Shown one piece after another: positions 37,665-46,253 of a DNA stretch of 64,000 nt. Under the pieces are notes generated by a model that made no database searches, was not told where the DNA came from, and saw only the letters and a list, made by a program, of their open reading frames with translations. How positions within the stretch are numbered: the stretch's first letter is position 1; each line of letters begins with the position of its first letter. A program made the translations under genes and the position numbers. Source of the DNA: Telmatobacter sp. DSM 110680 (GTDB taxonomy: Bacteria; Acidobacteriota; Terriglobia; Terriglobales; Acidobacteriaceae); NCBI RefSeq assembly GCF_039994875.1, contig NZ_CP121196.1, forward strand, positions 2,294,001 through 2,358,000, read 5' to 3'.

Positions 37665-38135
37665 TTATCCGAGCACCATCACAACCGCACCTGCTGTGAT
37701 CAGGAGTCCTCCAGCGACTGTCGGCATCGTCAGCTTTTCACCCAGCAGCAGCCACGCAAATAGCATGACCAGCGGGACGCTGAGCTTGTCGAGCGGAGCG
37801 ACCTTCGAGGCGGGACCGAGTTGAAGTGCGCGGAAGTAGCAAAGCCACGACAAGCCGGTGGCCATTCCTGAAAGAACCAGGAACAGGAGGGTGCGCCGAT
37901 CGATCAAGCGAATCTCACCGTGTTTGCCGAGAGCCAGGGCGATGGACCATGCGAAGACCAGAACGACGGTTGTGCGGATGGCTGTTGCCAAGTTCGAGTC
38001 GATGTGAGCTACACCTACCTTGGCCAGTAGTGCCGTAGCGGCGGCAAAGAGCGCGGAGAGGAGCGCCCATCCAATCCATGTCATCGAGGATGTCATAGCA
38101 ATCATGGTATGCGGCTTGGGTGTGTTCTCGTTCAT
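37665..38135 (-). CDS. EamA half-transporter, 156 aa
   Basis: A single EamA domain of four to five TMs (WIGWALLSALFAAATALLAKVGV to the C-terminus), half the size of the usual DMT transporter. The start is uncertain: ATGs at 38135, 38105, 38096 and 38084 are in frame and none has a good ribosome site; 38096 or 38084 would fit homologues better. Single EamA domains usually pair as homodimers. Divergent from the methyltransferase gene. Confidence 0.75.
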   Translation of the reverse strand: MNENTPKPHTMIAMTSSMTWIGWALLSALFAAATALLAKVGVAHIDSNLATAIRTTVVLVFAWSIALALGKHGEIRLIDRRTLLFLVLSGMATGLSWLCYFRALQLGPASKVAPLDKLSVPLVMLFAWLLLGEKLTMPTVAGGLLITAGAVVMVLG

Positions 38136-38149
38136 CTAGACTGGATTTC

Positions 38150-38989
38150 ATGGAGAGCGGCCGGGCCAGCAAAACTGCTTTGGGAGTGGCGATCCGGCGT
38201 GCTGCGCATCAGATGATCGACAAGCCTCCGGTGCTGGATGACCCTATCGCATTGCGGCTCGTCGGGGACGGATACCCGCGACTGATGGAGCGCGCGATGC
38301 ATTCGGTAGGCCGGGATTTTCGTGGCTTTATGGCGGCACGAAGCCGCTATACCGAGGACCAGTTGGCCGAGGCGGTGGCCTGCGGAGTTACGCAATACGT
38401 GGTGCTGGGGGCGGGTCTGGATACGTTCGCGTATCGGAATCCATTCTCAACGTTGCGTGTCTTCGAAGTGGATTTTCCGGCTACCCAGGTGTGGAAGCGG
38501 GCGATGCTGGCGCAGGCTGCGATTGCGCTGCCGGCGAATCTCGTATTTGTGGCGCTGGACTTTGAGCACCAGACGCTTGCGGACGGACTGGTCGAAGCGG
38601 GGCTGGATTTCACTAAGCGTGCATTCTTTGGCTGGCTGGGCGTGGTGCCGTATCTAACGCTGGATGCATTTCGGGCGACGTTGAGCGTGGTGGCGCGGAT
38701 GCCTGTGGGAAGTGCGGTCACGTTTGATTACGCGGTTGCGCCGGAGACGTTGAGCCCGATAGGACGAATCGCATTCGACAGGTTGTCGGAACGAGTCGCG
38801 GCGGCGGGAGAGCCGTTTCGGCTTTTCTTCACACCGGAGGATTTGGAAGCTGAGTTGCGGCGAGAAGGATTCAAACGCGTGGAGCAAGTGGATTCCGGAC
38901 GGCTCAACGATCTTTATTTCAACGATCGCGCTGACGGGCTGAAGCTCTCACCTCTGGGGCTGGGGATGCTGGTTACTGCCGGAGTGTGA
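38150..38989 (+). CDS. LCM/PPM1-type SAM-dependent methyltransferase, 279 aa
   Basis: Starts ESGRASKTALGVAIRRAAHQ, typical of the actinobacterial/acidobacterial LCM family. The SAM-binding motif is VVLGAGLDTFAYR, followed by FEVDFPATQVWKR. Such proteins are class I methyltransferases (PF04072), often with unknown substrates. The ATG at 38150 is preferred to an upstream one at 38120 because the family starts there. It has no obvious operon partner. Confidence 0.88.
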   Translation: MESGRASKTALGVAIRRAAHQMIDKPPVLDDPIALRLVGDGYPRLMERAMHSVGRDFRGFMAARSRYTEDQLAEAVACGVTQYVVLGAGLDTFAYRNPFSTLRVFEVDFPATQVWKRAMLAQAAIALPANLVFVALDFEHQTLADGLVEAGLDFTKRAFFGWLGVVPYLTLDAFRATLSVVARMPVGSAVTFDYAVAPETLSPIGRIAFDRLSERVAAAGEPFRLFFTPEDLEAELRREGFKRVEQVDSGRLNDLYFNDRADGLKLSPLGLGMLVTAGV

Positions 38990-39037
38990 TGTCAAAGGCG
39001 ACGCATTGAAACTTCGCGACGCTACAATGATGCAAGC

Positions 39038-39562
39038 ATGATCCGTAGACTCATTGGACTGTCCGTTGCAGGGACTTTGCTCGCTGCCTCGGGGTGCGGG
39101 TATCACACGCTGGGTGCGGCCACGCACTTGCCGCCTGACGCGCGCACGCTTTCAGTGCCAATGTTTGCTACTCGCACGGAGGCGTATCACACCGAGACAG
39201 CGCTGACTGACGCCGTGATTCGCGAGTTTGCTGCACGCTCGAAGATGCGAGTAACGCCGGCAGACAACGGCAATTCGGACGTGGTTCTGCACGGGACCAT
39301 CTTGAATGAAACGGTTGCGCCGCTGACCTACAACACCACCAACCAGCAGGCTTCGAGCTTTCTGATCACGCTGGTAATTTCGGTGACCTTGAAGGCTCGT
39401 GACGGCAAGGTGCTCTACGAGAACAAGAATTATGTGTTTCGCGGTCAGTACCAGTCCACTTCGGATTTGCCAACATTTCTGGATGAAAGCTCCTCGGCGG
39501 TTGACCGCATGTCCCGTGACTTTGCCCGGGCGCTGGTGGCGGACGTGCTGGAAGGAATGTGA
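39038..39562 (+). CDS. lptE: LPS-assembly lipoprotein LptE, 174 aa
   Basis: Lipoprotein signal with lipobox LAASGC (Cys20) followed by GYHTLGAATHLP. The rest (LSVPMFATRTEAYHTE, EFAARSKMRVT, ADNGNSDVVLHGTI, LKARDGKVLYENKNYVFRGQY) matches the LptE/RlpB fold, which plugs the LptD barrel in the outer membrane. It is followed by holA 171 bases later, the usual lptE-holA order, so they may be co-transcribed. Supports a diderm host with LPS. Confidence 0.88.
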   Translation: MIRRLIGLSVAGTLLAASGCGYHTLGAATHLPPDARTLSVPMFATRTEAYHTETALTDAVIREFAARSKMRVTPADNGNSDVVLHGTILNETVAPLTYNTTNQQASSFLITLVISVTLKARDGKVLYENKNYVFRGQYQSTSDLPTFLDESSSAVDRMSRDFARALVADVLEGM

Positions 39563-39733
39563 AAGCAGGGGCTCGGGAACAGGGACTAGCGACCAGGCAA
39601 CAGACTTAAGCAGCACACACAAGTTACGGTTATAGTTGAGTTTCTGCCGTTTAATCCTCAGGATAGCGCCCTATCGCTCACTGTTAATCTGTATACGCAT
39701 GCTCGCTGCCCGGCCAACCTGGAGTTTTGCCCG

Positions 39734-40897
39734 ATGAGCGGCTCTCGTTGGGGTGCAGGTTTCAGCGCAGTTGGGCGTTTTGTTGGCGAGATTGAGGCTG
39801 CAGCCACCAATAAAGGCTCGTTGAGACCTGGTTATGTGCTGGCTGGCGATGAAATCTTTCTGCTGGATCGTTGCCGCGACGCTGTTCTCAAGGCATTCGT
39901 GCCGCCCGATCTCAAAGACTTCTGCCTGTCCGATCTCGATCTGAGTACAACCCCGATTTTTGATGTCCTCGATCGCGCACAAACGCCTTCGCTGATGGCG
40001 CCGTTTCAGGTAATTTTTGTTCGCAATGTGCGGCAGCTTTATACCCGCGGCGCCAAGAAGGATGAATTTGCGGCGCTGGACCGGTACTTTAAGTCCCCGA
40101 ATCCGCAGGCACTGTTGATCTTCGTGGCGGATTTTTTGCGTATACCGACCGACACGCGGCGCATGGAGATGGACGACAAGAATCGGTTTGAGCGTTTGTC
40201 GGAAACTCTCGGCGAGCACTGCGGAATGGTCGAGTTGGCGCGCGTGAACGAAGAAGACGCTATGCGCTGGGCGACTGCAACGGCGCTGGCAACCGATACC
40301 AAACTCGAACCGGATGCGGCTCGCGAGCTTGTGGACGCGCTGGGAGCCGACATGATGCTGATTGCATCAGAGCTGGAAAAGCTGTTGCTGTACACGTCTG
40401 GCCGTGGCCGAATTACCTTGGGCGATGTTGAGACGATGGTTTTGGCGGCCAAGCAGCGTTCTCTTTATGAACTGACGGATGCCATCAGCTCGCGCAATAC
40501 GGCAAAGGCACTGGCGCTGCTGCACGGGTTGTTGAACAGTTCGGATGCGGGCGAGGATGCGGCGATTGGGCACCTTTATATGCTGGCACGCACCTTCCGG
40601 CAGATGCTGGTCATTCTCGAGAAGAACGTGCGTGACTCGCGAGCGATCTGGCAAGCGCTGTGGCAGGGATTTCGCATGCCTCCGTTTGCGGCAGACGATC
40701 TGATCCGCCAGGCTCGGCGGTACAAGAGCCGGCGTGAATTGACGAGGGCGATACGGTTGATTGCGCGAGCCGATCTGGAATTGCGTTCATCTCCGCCGGA
40801 CAAGCGCCTCGTGCTGGAGCGTCTGGTTTACGATCTCGCATCCGAGCCGAAAGCATCGTCACCGTGGGCTTCGTCGCAGTTGTCGTTCGAAGTCTAA
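39734..40897 (+). CDS. holA: DNA polymerase III delta subunit, 387 aa
   Basis: The clamp-loader delta subunit that opens the beta ring. Family features are YVLAGDEIFLLDRCRDAVLKAF, the region ALLIFVADF, LEPDAARELVDALGADMMLIASELEKLLLY, ITLGDVETMV, and SLYELTDAISSRNTAKALALLHGLL. The size is normal (~340-390 aa). It is downstream of lptE on the same strand, as in many diderm bacteria. Confidence 0.9.
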   Translation: MSGSRWGAGFSAVGRFVGEIEAAATNKGSLRPGYVLAGDEIFLLDRCRDAVLKAFVPPDLKDFCLSDLDLSTTPIFDVLDRAQTPSLMAPFQVIFVRNVRQLYTRGAKKDEFAALDRYFKSPNPQALLIFVADFLRIPTDTRRMEMDDKNRFERLSETLGEHCGMVELARVNEEDAMRWATATALATDTKLEPDAARELVDALGADMMLIASELEKLLLYTSGRGRITLGDVETMVLAAKQRSLYELTDAISSRNTAKALALLHGLLNSSDAGEDAAIGHLYMLARTFRQMLVILEKNVRDSRAIWQALWQGFRMPPFAADDLIRQARRYKSRRELTRAIRLIARADLELRSSPPDKRLVLERLVYDLASEPKASSPWASSQLSFEV

Positions 40898-40957
40898 ACA
40901 AATTGCAGATTTAGAAGTTTACGGACGGTGAGGGAATTCGCCCGCTGCGGGATTTTC

Positions 40958-41371
40958 TTAGTACAGATGTGTGCCGGATTGCATGAGCCATCCACTATAG
41001 GCGCGATCTTCTCGCAGGATGTGGCTTGTGAGCCAGTCGCGGAGGAACGTGATGAGGTGCACGCTGAGAGCGGCTTCTCCACGCCTGTGACGTTCGGCGT
41101 AATCGGCTACTTGCGATGTTAGTTTCAGATGTGCGGCACGATGCTCTGGCAGACCGGGATATTTCGCGCTGGCGAGCATCGACTCTTCGGCGGAGAAGTG
41201 GCTTCGCGTGTATGCCAGCAGATCGTCGAGCAGGCGACCGGTGACTGACTTTTCCTGACCCTTCAGCATGGCTGCGTGCAACTCGTTCAACGAGTCGAAT
41301 AAAGATGAATGCTGATCGTCAATGGATTGAATGCCAACCGAGTCGGATTTATTGAAAGTCAAAAGTGCCAT
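40958..41371 (-). CDS. Bacteriohemerythrin, 137 aa
   Basis: All seven metal-ligand positions of hemerythrin are visible: His21, His58, Glu62, His77, His81, His117 and Asp122. This is a four-helix di-iron protein that binds O2 or senses it. The ATG at 41371 follows GGGAGAG; an upstream in-frame start at 41404 is less likely. The next gene upstream (41468-41875) encodes a paralogue, and both are transcribed in the same direction, about 96 bases apart. Confidence 0.9.
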   Translation of the reverse strand: MALLTFNKSDSVGIQSIDDQHSSLFDSLNELHAAMLKGQEKSVTGRLLDDLLAYTRSHFSAEESMLASAKYPGLPEHRAAHLKLTSQVADYAERHRRGEAALSVHLITFLRDWLTSHILREDRAYSGWLMQSGTHLY

Positions 41372-41467
41372 TCCGTCTCTCTCCCGCCAAAGCCTGGCAA
41401 TCAAGATATCGGCACGGGGCTGGTGAAGTTGAGAGAGCTTCTACTTTCGGGGTGAGAGGAAAAAGGA

Positions 41468-41875
41468 TTAAAAGACGCCGCGATCGTTGAGCCAAACGCC
41501 GTAAGGCTGGTCGAGTTGCTCAACATGCTCCATGTACCAGGACGGGAGGAATGCGAGCAGCGAAGGGAAGTGGAGGGCTTCATCGTGGTTCACCTGTTCG
41601 AGAGCGGAATAGAGTTTTGCCAGCAGGTGCATGTGCGCCGTGCGGTGCTCCTCGAAGCCGGGAAAACCTTCCCGCTGCAGAAGCTGTTCCTCGCTCTGGA
41701 AATGCATTTGGGTGAATTCAATGAGGTGTTCGAGCTGCAGGCTGATGCACTGGCGATCGCCACCGTGAAGCAGCATGACGCGGAGTTCATTCAGGGTATC
41801 CATCAGGATGCCGTGCTGATCGTCCATGGCCTGCACGCCAACGATGCATTCATGGCTCCACGTCAACAGGGTCAT
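41468..41875 (-). CDS. Bacteriohemerythrin paralogue, 135 aa
   Basis: Has the same ligand set at the same residue numbers as its neighbour (His21, His58, Glu62, His77, His81, His117, Asp122), so the two arose by tandem duplication, though the rest has diverged widely. The N-terminus reads TLLTWSHECIVGVQAMDDQH. The ATG at 41875 is preceded by GGAGATTGAG. Probably an O2-binding or O2-sensing di-iron protein. Confidence 0.9.
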   Translation of the reverse strand: MTLLTWSHECIVGVQAMDDQHGILMDTLNELRVMLLHGGDRQCISLQLEHLIEFTQMHFQSEEQLLQREGFPGFEEHRTAHMHLLAKLYSALEQVNHDEALHFPSLLAFLPSWYMEHVEQLDQPYGVWLNDRGVF

Positions 41876-42002
41876 CTCAATCTCCGCAACCAGAGACAAG
41901 TCTCACCCTAGTGATGAACAGTCTCAATGGCGCTATTGTGGGGAGCTTATGGGCCTTTGGGATCACCCGGGATGTGACTTCCGGCGCATTACCGTGGTGC
42001 TT

Positions 42003-42965
42003 TTACTCCAGAATCATGTCTGGCTGGGGTCCGTGACTGCGAGTGGTCAAAATAACAGCAGCGGCGAGGATGAGTGCTCCGCCAAACCACGCATAAGGAC
42101 CAAGGTGTTCGCCGAGTAATTTCACGCCAAGGTAGGACCCGAGAGCCGGTTCGATGTTGAGGAAGACCCCGGCGCGCGAGGCGGGAACGTGATGGATACC
42201 CCAGTTCCACAGAAATGTGGTGGTCGCGGTGCAGGCGAGGCCGCTGATGGCCAGGGCGATCCAGGCTGTGACACTCACATGGCTGAAGGGCGGAGGAGAG
42301 ATTTTTTCTACTCGCCACGGGTTGAACAGCATGGGGCCGAGGGTCCAAACCGCCAGCATTACCGTTCCGGCAAGGATGCTGTACGCCGTGACCACGACCG
42401 GGCTGTGCGAGCGCATGAGTTTCTTGCTGAGGAGGATCCATAGGAGCGCGGTGCAAAGCGATAAGACCACCAGCATGTCGCCGTACAAAGTGGGTTCACC
42501 CTGTGCCGCCGGTCCGCGATGTCCACCGAGCACGATGAGAGCAGCTCCGACCGTGGAGGCGACCAATGCAGTCCAGCCGATCGCGTCGAGGCGCTCACCA
42601 GCGAACAGTGCAGCGGCGACGCCAAGCAGAACAGGCATGGATCCAACCATCAGCGAAGCGTGGCTCACGGTGGTGTGGGCCAAACCGTGAAACTGGATGA
42701 GGAACTGGATGGGAATGCCAAAGGCGGCGGAGATGAGAATGATGCGGATTTCGGCGGCCGTAAAGCGGACACGATTCAGGAGCGCGACGGGCAGAAGGCC
42801 AACGCAGGCAAAGAGAAACCGGTAGAGCACCATGTGCTCCACGCTCATCTCATTGAGCGCAAGGCGGCCGAAGTAGAAGCCAGTGCCCCAGAGGCATCCG
42901 GCAACCGCGCATGCCCCATAGCCGAGGAAGGCGGTACGCGGGCTCAATGTTGTGTTGTCTGCCAT
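42003..42965 (-). CDS. EamA (DMT) family transporter, 320 aa
   Basis: Ten TMs in two EamA repeats: the first begins CAVAGCLWGTGFYFGRLAL and the second begins GDMLVVLSLCTALLWILLSKKL. Members export amino acids, nucleobases or other small metabolites; the substrate cannot be read here. A strong feature is the VPASRAGVFLNIEPALGSYLGVKLLGE loop at the end of the second repeat. Lies 66 bases after the divergent-side DUF763 gene end. Confidence 0.88.
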   Translation of the reverse strand: MADNTTLSPRTAFLGYGACAVAGCLWGTGFYFGRLALNEMSVEHMVLYRFLFACVGLLPVALLNRVRFTAAEIRIILISAAFGIPIQFLIQFHGLAHTTVSHASLMVGSMPVLLGVAAALFAGERLDAIGWTALVASTVGAALIVLGGHRGPAAQGEPTLYGDMLVVLSLCTALLWILLSKKLMRSHSPVVVTAYSILAGTVMLAVWTLGPMLFNPWRVEKISPPPFSHVSVTAWIALAISGLACTATTTFLWNWGIHHVPASRAGVFLNIEPALGSYLGVKLLGEHLGPYAWFGGALILAAAVILTTRSHGPQPDMILE

Positions 42966-43031
42966 GCCTGCTTTTACTGTCGCACAGCGGATTCGCGGCC
43001 CACGCCAGTCGATTGCATCTGGTGGGAACAG

Positions 43032-44252
43032 TCAGTCAGCGAAAAGCGACATCTGTTTTGAAGATTTTGTCTTTTGCGACTTGGGTACGTCTTCGAAGAC
43101 AGTTCTTCCGCCGATAGAAGATGAGATATTGCGTTCGTGGCTTATCGCCGCAGAAAAGTCAGCTAAGGGTTCCATGTTGCTTTCGACGTTGCGCGTGAGC
43201 CGGTCGAGACAGCGAAAGCCTTCGAGCTTTTCCGTGTGTCCGAGCTTCGCTGCATCCAAAGCACGCCGCAGAACGCTGAGAGACTCGTCGTATGTCTTGA
43301 GCGGAACCGGGAAGGGGTGGCCGTCTTTCCCGCCATGCGCGAAAGAAAAGCGAGCAGGGTCGTCAAATCGGCTGGGTGCACCGTGGACGACCTCGGCGAT
43401 AAGAGCGAGCGATTGCAGGGTACGCGGACCGAGTCCTTCAACGAGCAGCAACGATGCAAAGTTGCGGAGGTCCTCTTCGTGAGCTACAGCGAGCACTCCG
43501 CCTAAACGCTTCAGATCAAGGTCTGCGGGGCGAACGTCGTGGTGGGAGGGCATGGTCAGCTTGCGAATTTCATCGAGCGATGCCTGTACGGGTTCATGCG
43601 CGATCGAGAGCAGCGCCTTTTGAGCGTGAACCGCGCGATGGTCGACCAGGTTGAGAATTGTGCCCTGCGGTTTACCGAGGATTGCCGTGTGGGGATCGGA
43701 GACGAAGTCGCGGACGGCCGCCGAGTGCCAGTGATATCGGCGTGCGAGGCGGTTATCTGCATTCATACCTTGCTGCACGACGGCCCATTCACCGGATTTG
43801 TGAATGACGAAGGAATGCAGGTAAAGCTGAAATCCGTCTGCTATGGCGTTGTTATCGATGCGGGCGGTGAGACGGCTGGTACGGGCAAGGTAGTCTCCAT
43901 CAAGGCCGGTGTGCCCGGCAAATTCGTGCAGCTCTGCAGGAGTGCGCTTGGAATGTTTGCCGCGGCCGCCGCAGATGGTGATTCCAAGTTCCCGGAAGCG
44001 CGGATTAAGACCGCGTTTTAGCGCTCCCATGACCGAGGTTGTGATTCCGGAGGAATGCCAGTCCATCCCCATGACGCAGCCAAGCGCCTGGAACCAGAAT
44101 GGATCACTGATCCGGGTGAGGAACTCTGACGGGCCGTAGGACTCGAGGACACACTCGGTAATCGCAGTGCCAAGCAAGGTCATGCGCTCGGCCAGCCACG
44201 GCGGTACGTGTCCGCCGTGGAGGGGGAGGTCGGCGGTTCCGGAGCGTTTCAC
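43032..44252 (-). CDS. DUF763 family protein, 406 aa
   Basis: The family start is KRSGTADLPLHGGHVPPWLAERM, then DPFWFQALGCVMGMDWHSSGIT, LGITICGGRGKHSKRTP and RRYHWHSAAVRDFVSDPH. A GTG at 44252 gives exactly this start; longer in-frame readings to 44453 add 67 non-homologous residues. DUF763 has no settled role. The final 100 residues (ESNMEPLADFSAAISHERNIS to the C-terminus) are variable. It is divergent from the FecR gene at 44466. Confidence 0.85.
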   Translation of the reverse strand: MKRSGTADLPLHGGHVPPWLAERMTLLGTAITECVLESYGPSEFLTRISDPFWFQALGCVMGMDWHSSGITTSVMGALKRGLNPRFRELGITICGGRGKHSKRTPAELHEFAGHTGLDGDYLARTSRLTARIDNNAIADGFQLYLHSFVIHKSGEWAVVQQGMNADNRLARRYHWHSAAVRDFVSDPHTAILGKPQGTILNLVDHRAVHAQKALLSIAHEPVQASLDEIRKLTMPSHHDVRPADLDLKRLGGVLAVAHEEDLRNFASLLLVEGLGPRTLQSLALIAEVVHGAPSRFDDPARFSFAHGGKDGHPFPVPLKTYDESLSVLRRALDAAKLGHTEKLEGFRCLDRLTRNVESNMEPLADFSAAISHERNISSSIGGRTVFEDVPKSQKTKSSKQMSLFAD

Positions 44253-44465
44253 TCCAATATTCTCTCGCAAATGGGATGGCCGGTTCGCGGGGAGCGTGTT
44301 CCATTTTGAAGCGATTGGTTTTATTTCATTGGAACGCAGAACTTCGAGTGTCGTCAGACCATCCAAGATCGTGCTAGCATCATTGGCACGGTGCGCCTTG
44401 GCCGGTGCTACCTCCCCAAGGCGTTTTGCGATCAACGTTCGCCAACGAAACAAGAGGATGCGAAC

Positions 44466-45980
44466 ATGACAAAGACCCTTCTTTTCAAGGCCATGACATC
44501 ACTACCGCTTCTGCTGCTGGGTTCAATGCTCTATGCGCAGGCGGACGACGCAAACCCTCCAAACACTGCGACAGATCCAGGCGTCTCAAAGGTGCGCATT
44601 GTGCGCCTTAGCCAGGTGCGCGGCACTGTCCAGATCGATCGCAGCAACGGCCGCGGTTTTGAGCCGGGCATCGCCAATCTGCCGATTATTGAGCACAACC
44701 AACTTCGCACCGGTGTGGGCGTTGCAGAGGTTGAGTTTGAAGACAACAGCTCGCTGCGGCTGGCTCCCAATTCGCTCGTGGAATTTCCGAGCCTGGAACG
44801 CGATGCCAGCGGTGCGACCATTTCTTCGGTTCATATCATCAAAGGCAGCGCCTATATCAGTTTGGTGAAACCGCAGAGCGGAAAGGCTCCCGTAAACAAG
44901 TTTGCCGTTGTGTTTGGGGAGCGCAAGCTCGAGCTTGACCCGGCGACACACGTCCGACTGACGCTGGGTGACACCGACGCGAAGCTCGCTGTGCTTGATG
45001 GTGTGGTTCACGCGAGTGGGGAGAATGGCTTGGTAAATATCCCCAAAAAGAAGACAGCAACGTTTGCAATTTTCGGCCAGAATGAGCCGACGATTGCCAA
45101 GGATATTGAGCCGACCCCCTTCGATGCGTGGGATCACGATGCGGCTTCATATCATTCGAATGTGGCATCTTTCTCGGGTGTCAACTCGCCCTATGCATAC
45201 GGGATGCGCGATATGGCCTATTACGGCAGCTTTGTGAATGCTGGCGGCTGCGGATCGATGTGGCGTCCTTACTTCGCGAGTGCGTCGTGGCAACCGTATT
45301 CAAACGGGAGCTGGGCCTGGTATCAAGGCGCGGGCTATTCATGGGTTTCGCCCTATCCCTGGGCGTGGACGCCGTATCACTATGGCTCATGGGCCTACTG
45401 CGACAACGTTGGGTGGGGATGGATGCCGGGCGGCGGATGGAATGGCCTGAACAACGTTACAACGGCGACGACAGCGGTGATTCCGACTGGCGGCAGTGGC
45501 AACGGCGGCAATGGCGGACGTATTCCCCACCGGCCTACACTTCCTCCTTCTCCGCATGCGCCCTCGGTAAGTGCGGTAAATACGAAGCCGCTTGCAGGGT
45601 CTGAGATCGCCTCGTCCTCGTCTTTTGTGTTTCGCAAAGACTCGGCGGGATTGGGTGTGCCGCGCGGGACGCTTGGAAATCTGCACAAGTTTTCCAATGA
45701 ATCGATTAGTCACGGCACTGCGAGGATCCCGATCTATGCGAGCGTTCCGGAGACCGGCAGGTCCAGTAGCGGCCTCACATCGTCTGCTTTGATGGGAGCT
45801 TCACTTCATCGCGGGTACGCACCACCGCCGTCAAGTTTCTCGCAGGGATCTTCGAGTTCATATTCTGGTGGATCTAACAGCAACATGGGTTCAAGCGGCG
45901 GCGGCGCTCGATCGAGTGGTCCGTCGATGCCATCTGCGCCGGCTCCTTCGGCTCCCTCCGGGGGCGGCGCCAGGAAATAG
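44466..45980 (+). CDS. Secreted FecR-domain protein with WxPY-type repeats (DUF6600-like), 504 aa
   Basis: Signal peptide (to about residue 24, ending LYAQA). A FecR domain spans ~40-190 (VRGTVQIDRSNGRGFEPG, EVEFEDNSSLRLAPNSLVEF, LAVLDGVVHASGENG). Next is a Trp/Tyr/Pro-rich repeat region at ~265-345 (WRPYFASASWQPYSNGSW, WAWTPYHYGSWAY, GWGWMPGGGW) as seen in DUF6600 proteins. The C-terminus is low-complexity Gly/Ser/Pro. No TM beyond the signal, so it is secreted or surface-associated. There is no sigma factor nearby. Confidence 0.82.
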   Translation: MTKTLLFKAMTSLPLLLLGSMLYAQADDANPPNTATDPGVSKVRIVRLSQVRGTVQIDRSNGRGFEPGIANLPIIEHNQLRTGVGVAEVEFEDNSSLRLAPNSLVEFPSLERDASGATISSVHIIKGSAYISLVKPQSGKAPVNKFAVVFGERKLELDPATHVRLTLGDTDAKLAVLDGVVHASGENGLVNIPKKKTATFAIFGQNEPTIAKDIEPTPFDAWDHDAASYHSNVASFSGVNSPYAYGMRDMAYYGSFVNAGGCGSMWRPYFASASWQPYSNGSWAWYQGAGYSWVSPYPWAWTPYHYGSWAYCDNVGWGWMPGGGWNGLNNVTTATTAVIPTGGSGNGGNGGRIPHRPTLPPSPHAPSVSAVNTKPLAGSEIASSSSFVFRKDSAGLGVPRGTLGNLHKFSNESISHGTARIPIYASVPETGRSSSGLTSSALMGASLHRGYAPPPSSFSQGSSSSYSGGSNSNMGSSGGGARSSGPSMPSAPAPSAPSGGGARK

Positions 45981-46007
45981 CGGCGCGCGGAATTCGACTT
46001 GATTTTG

Positions 46008-46040
46008 GCTGTGCGCGTCACCAGTTGTAACGCGCACAGC
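46008..46040 (+). terminator. Hairpin after the FecR/WxPY gene
   Basis: Perfect 11-bp stem GCTGTGCGCGT / ACGCGCACAGC with an 11-base loop, 28 bases after the stop, then a C/T-rich tail (ATCTCTTCTG). Confidence 0.7.
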
Positions 46041-46253
46041 ATCTCTTCTGCGAACACCGTACTTCTGCATCCCGCCTTATCACACCGAAACCAAGGTCGA
46101 GCAATTGGCGTCACTTCATTTCTTCTCGGAACCTCGTTGCTCTCAGAACCTTAATGAGGGCTTAGGGCCCAGGTGCTCTCCGTCACCACTCATTTAAGAA
46201 AATGACGCTGACGGCGCGGTAGAGCCGAGGAATCGGCGAGAATATATGCAGAG

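Noticed and set aside
39563..39610. GGGAACAGGGACTAG-type stretch after lptE
   Set aside because: It looks like degenerate low-complexity intergenic sequence; with only one copy visible I cannot call a repeat family.
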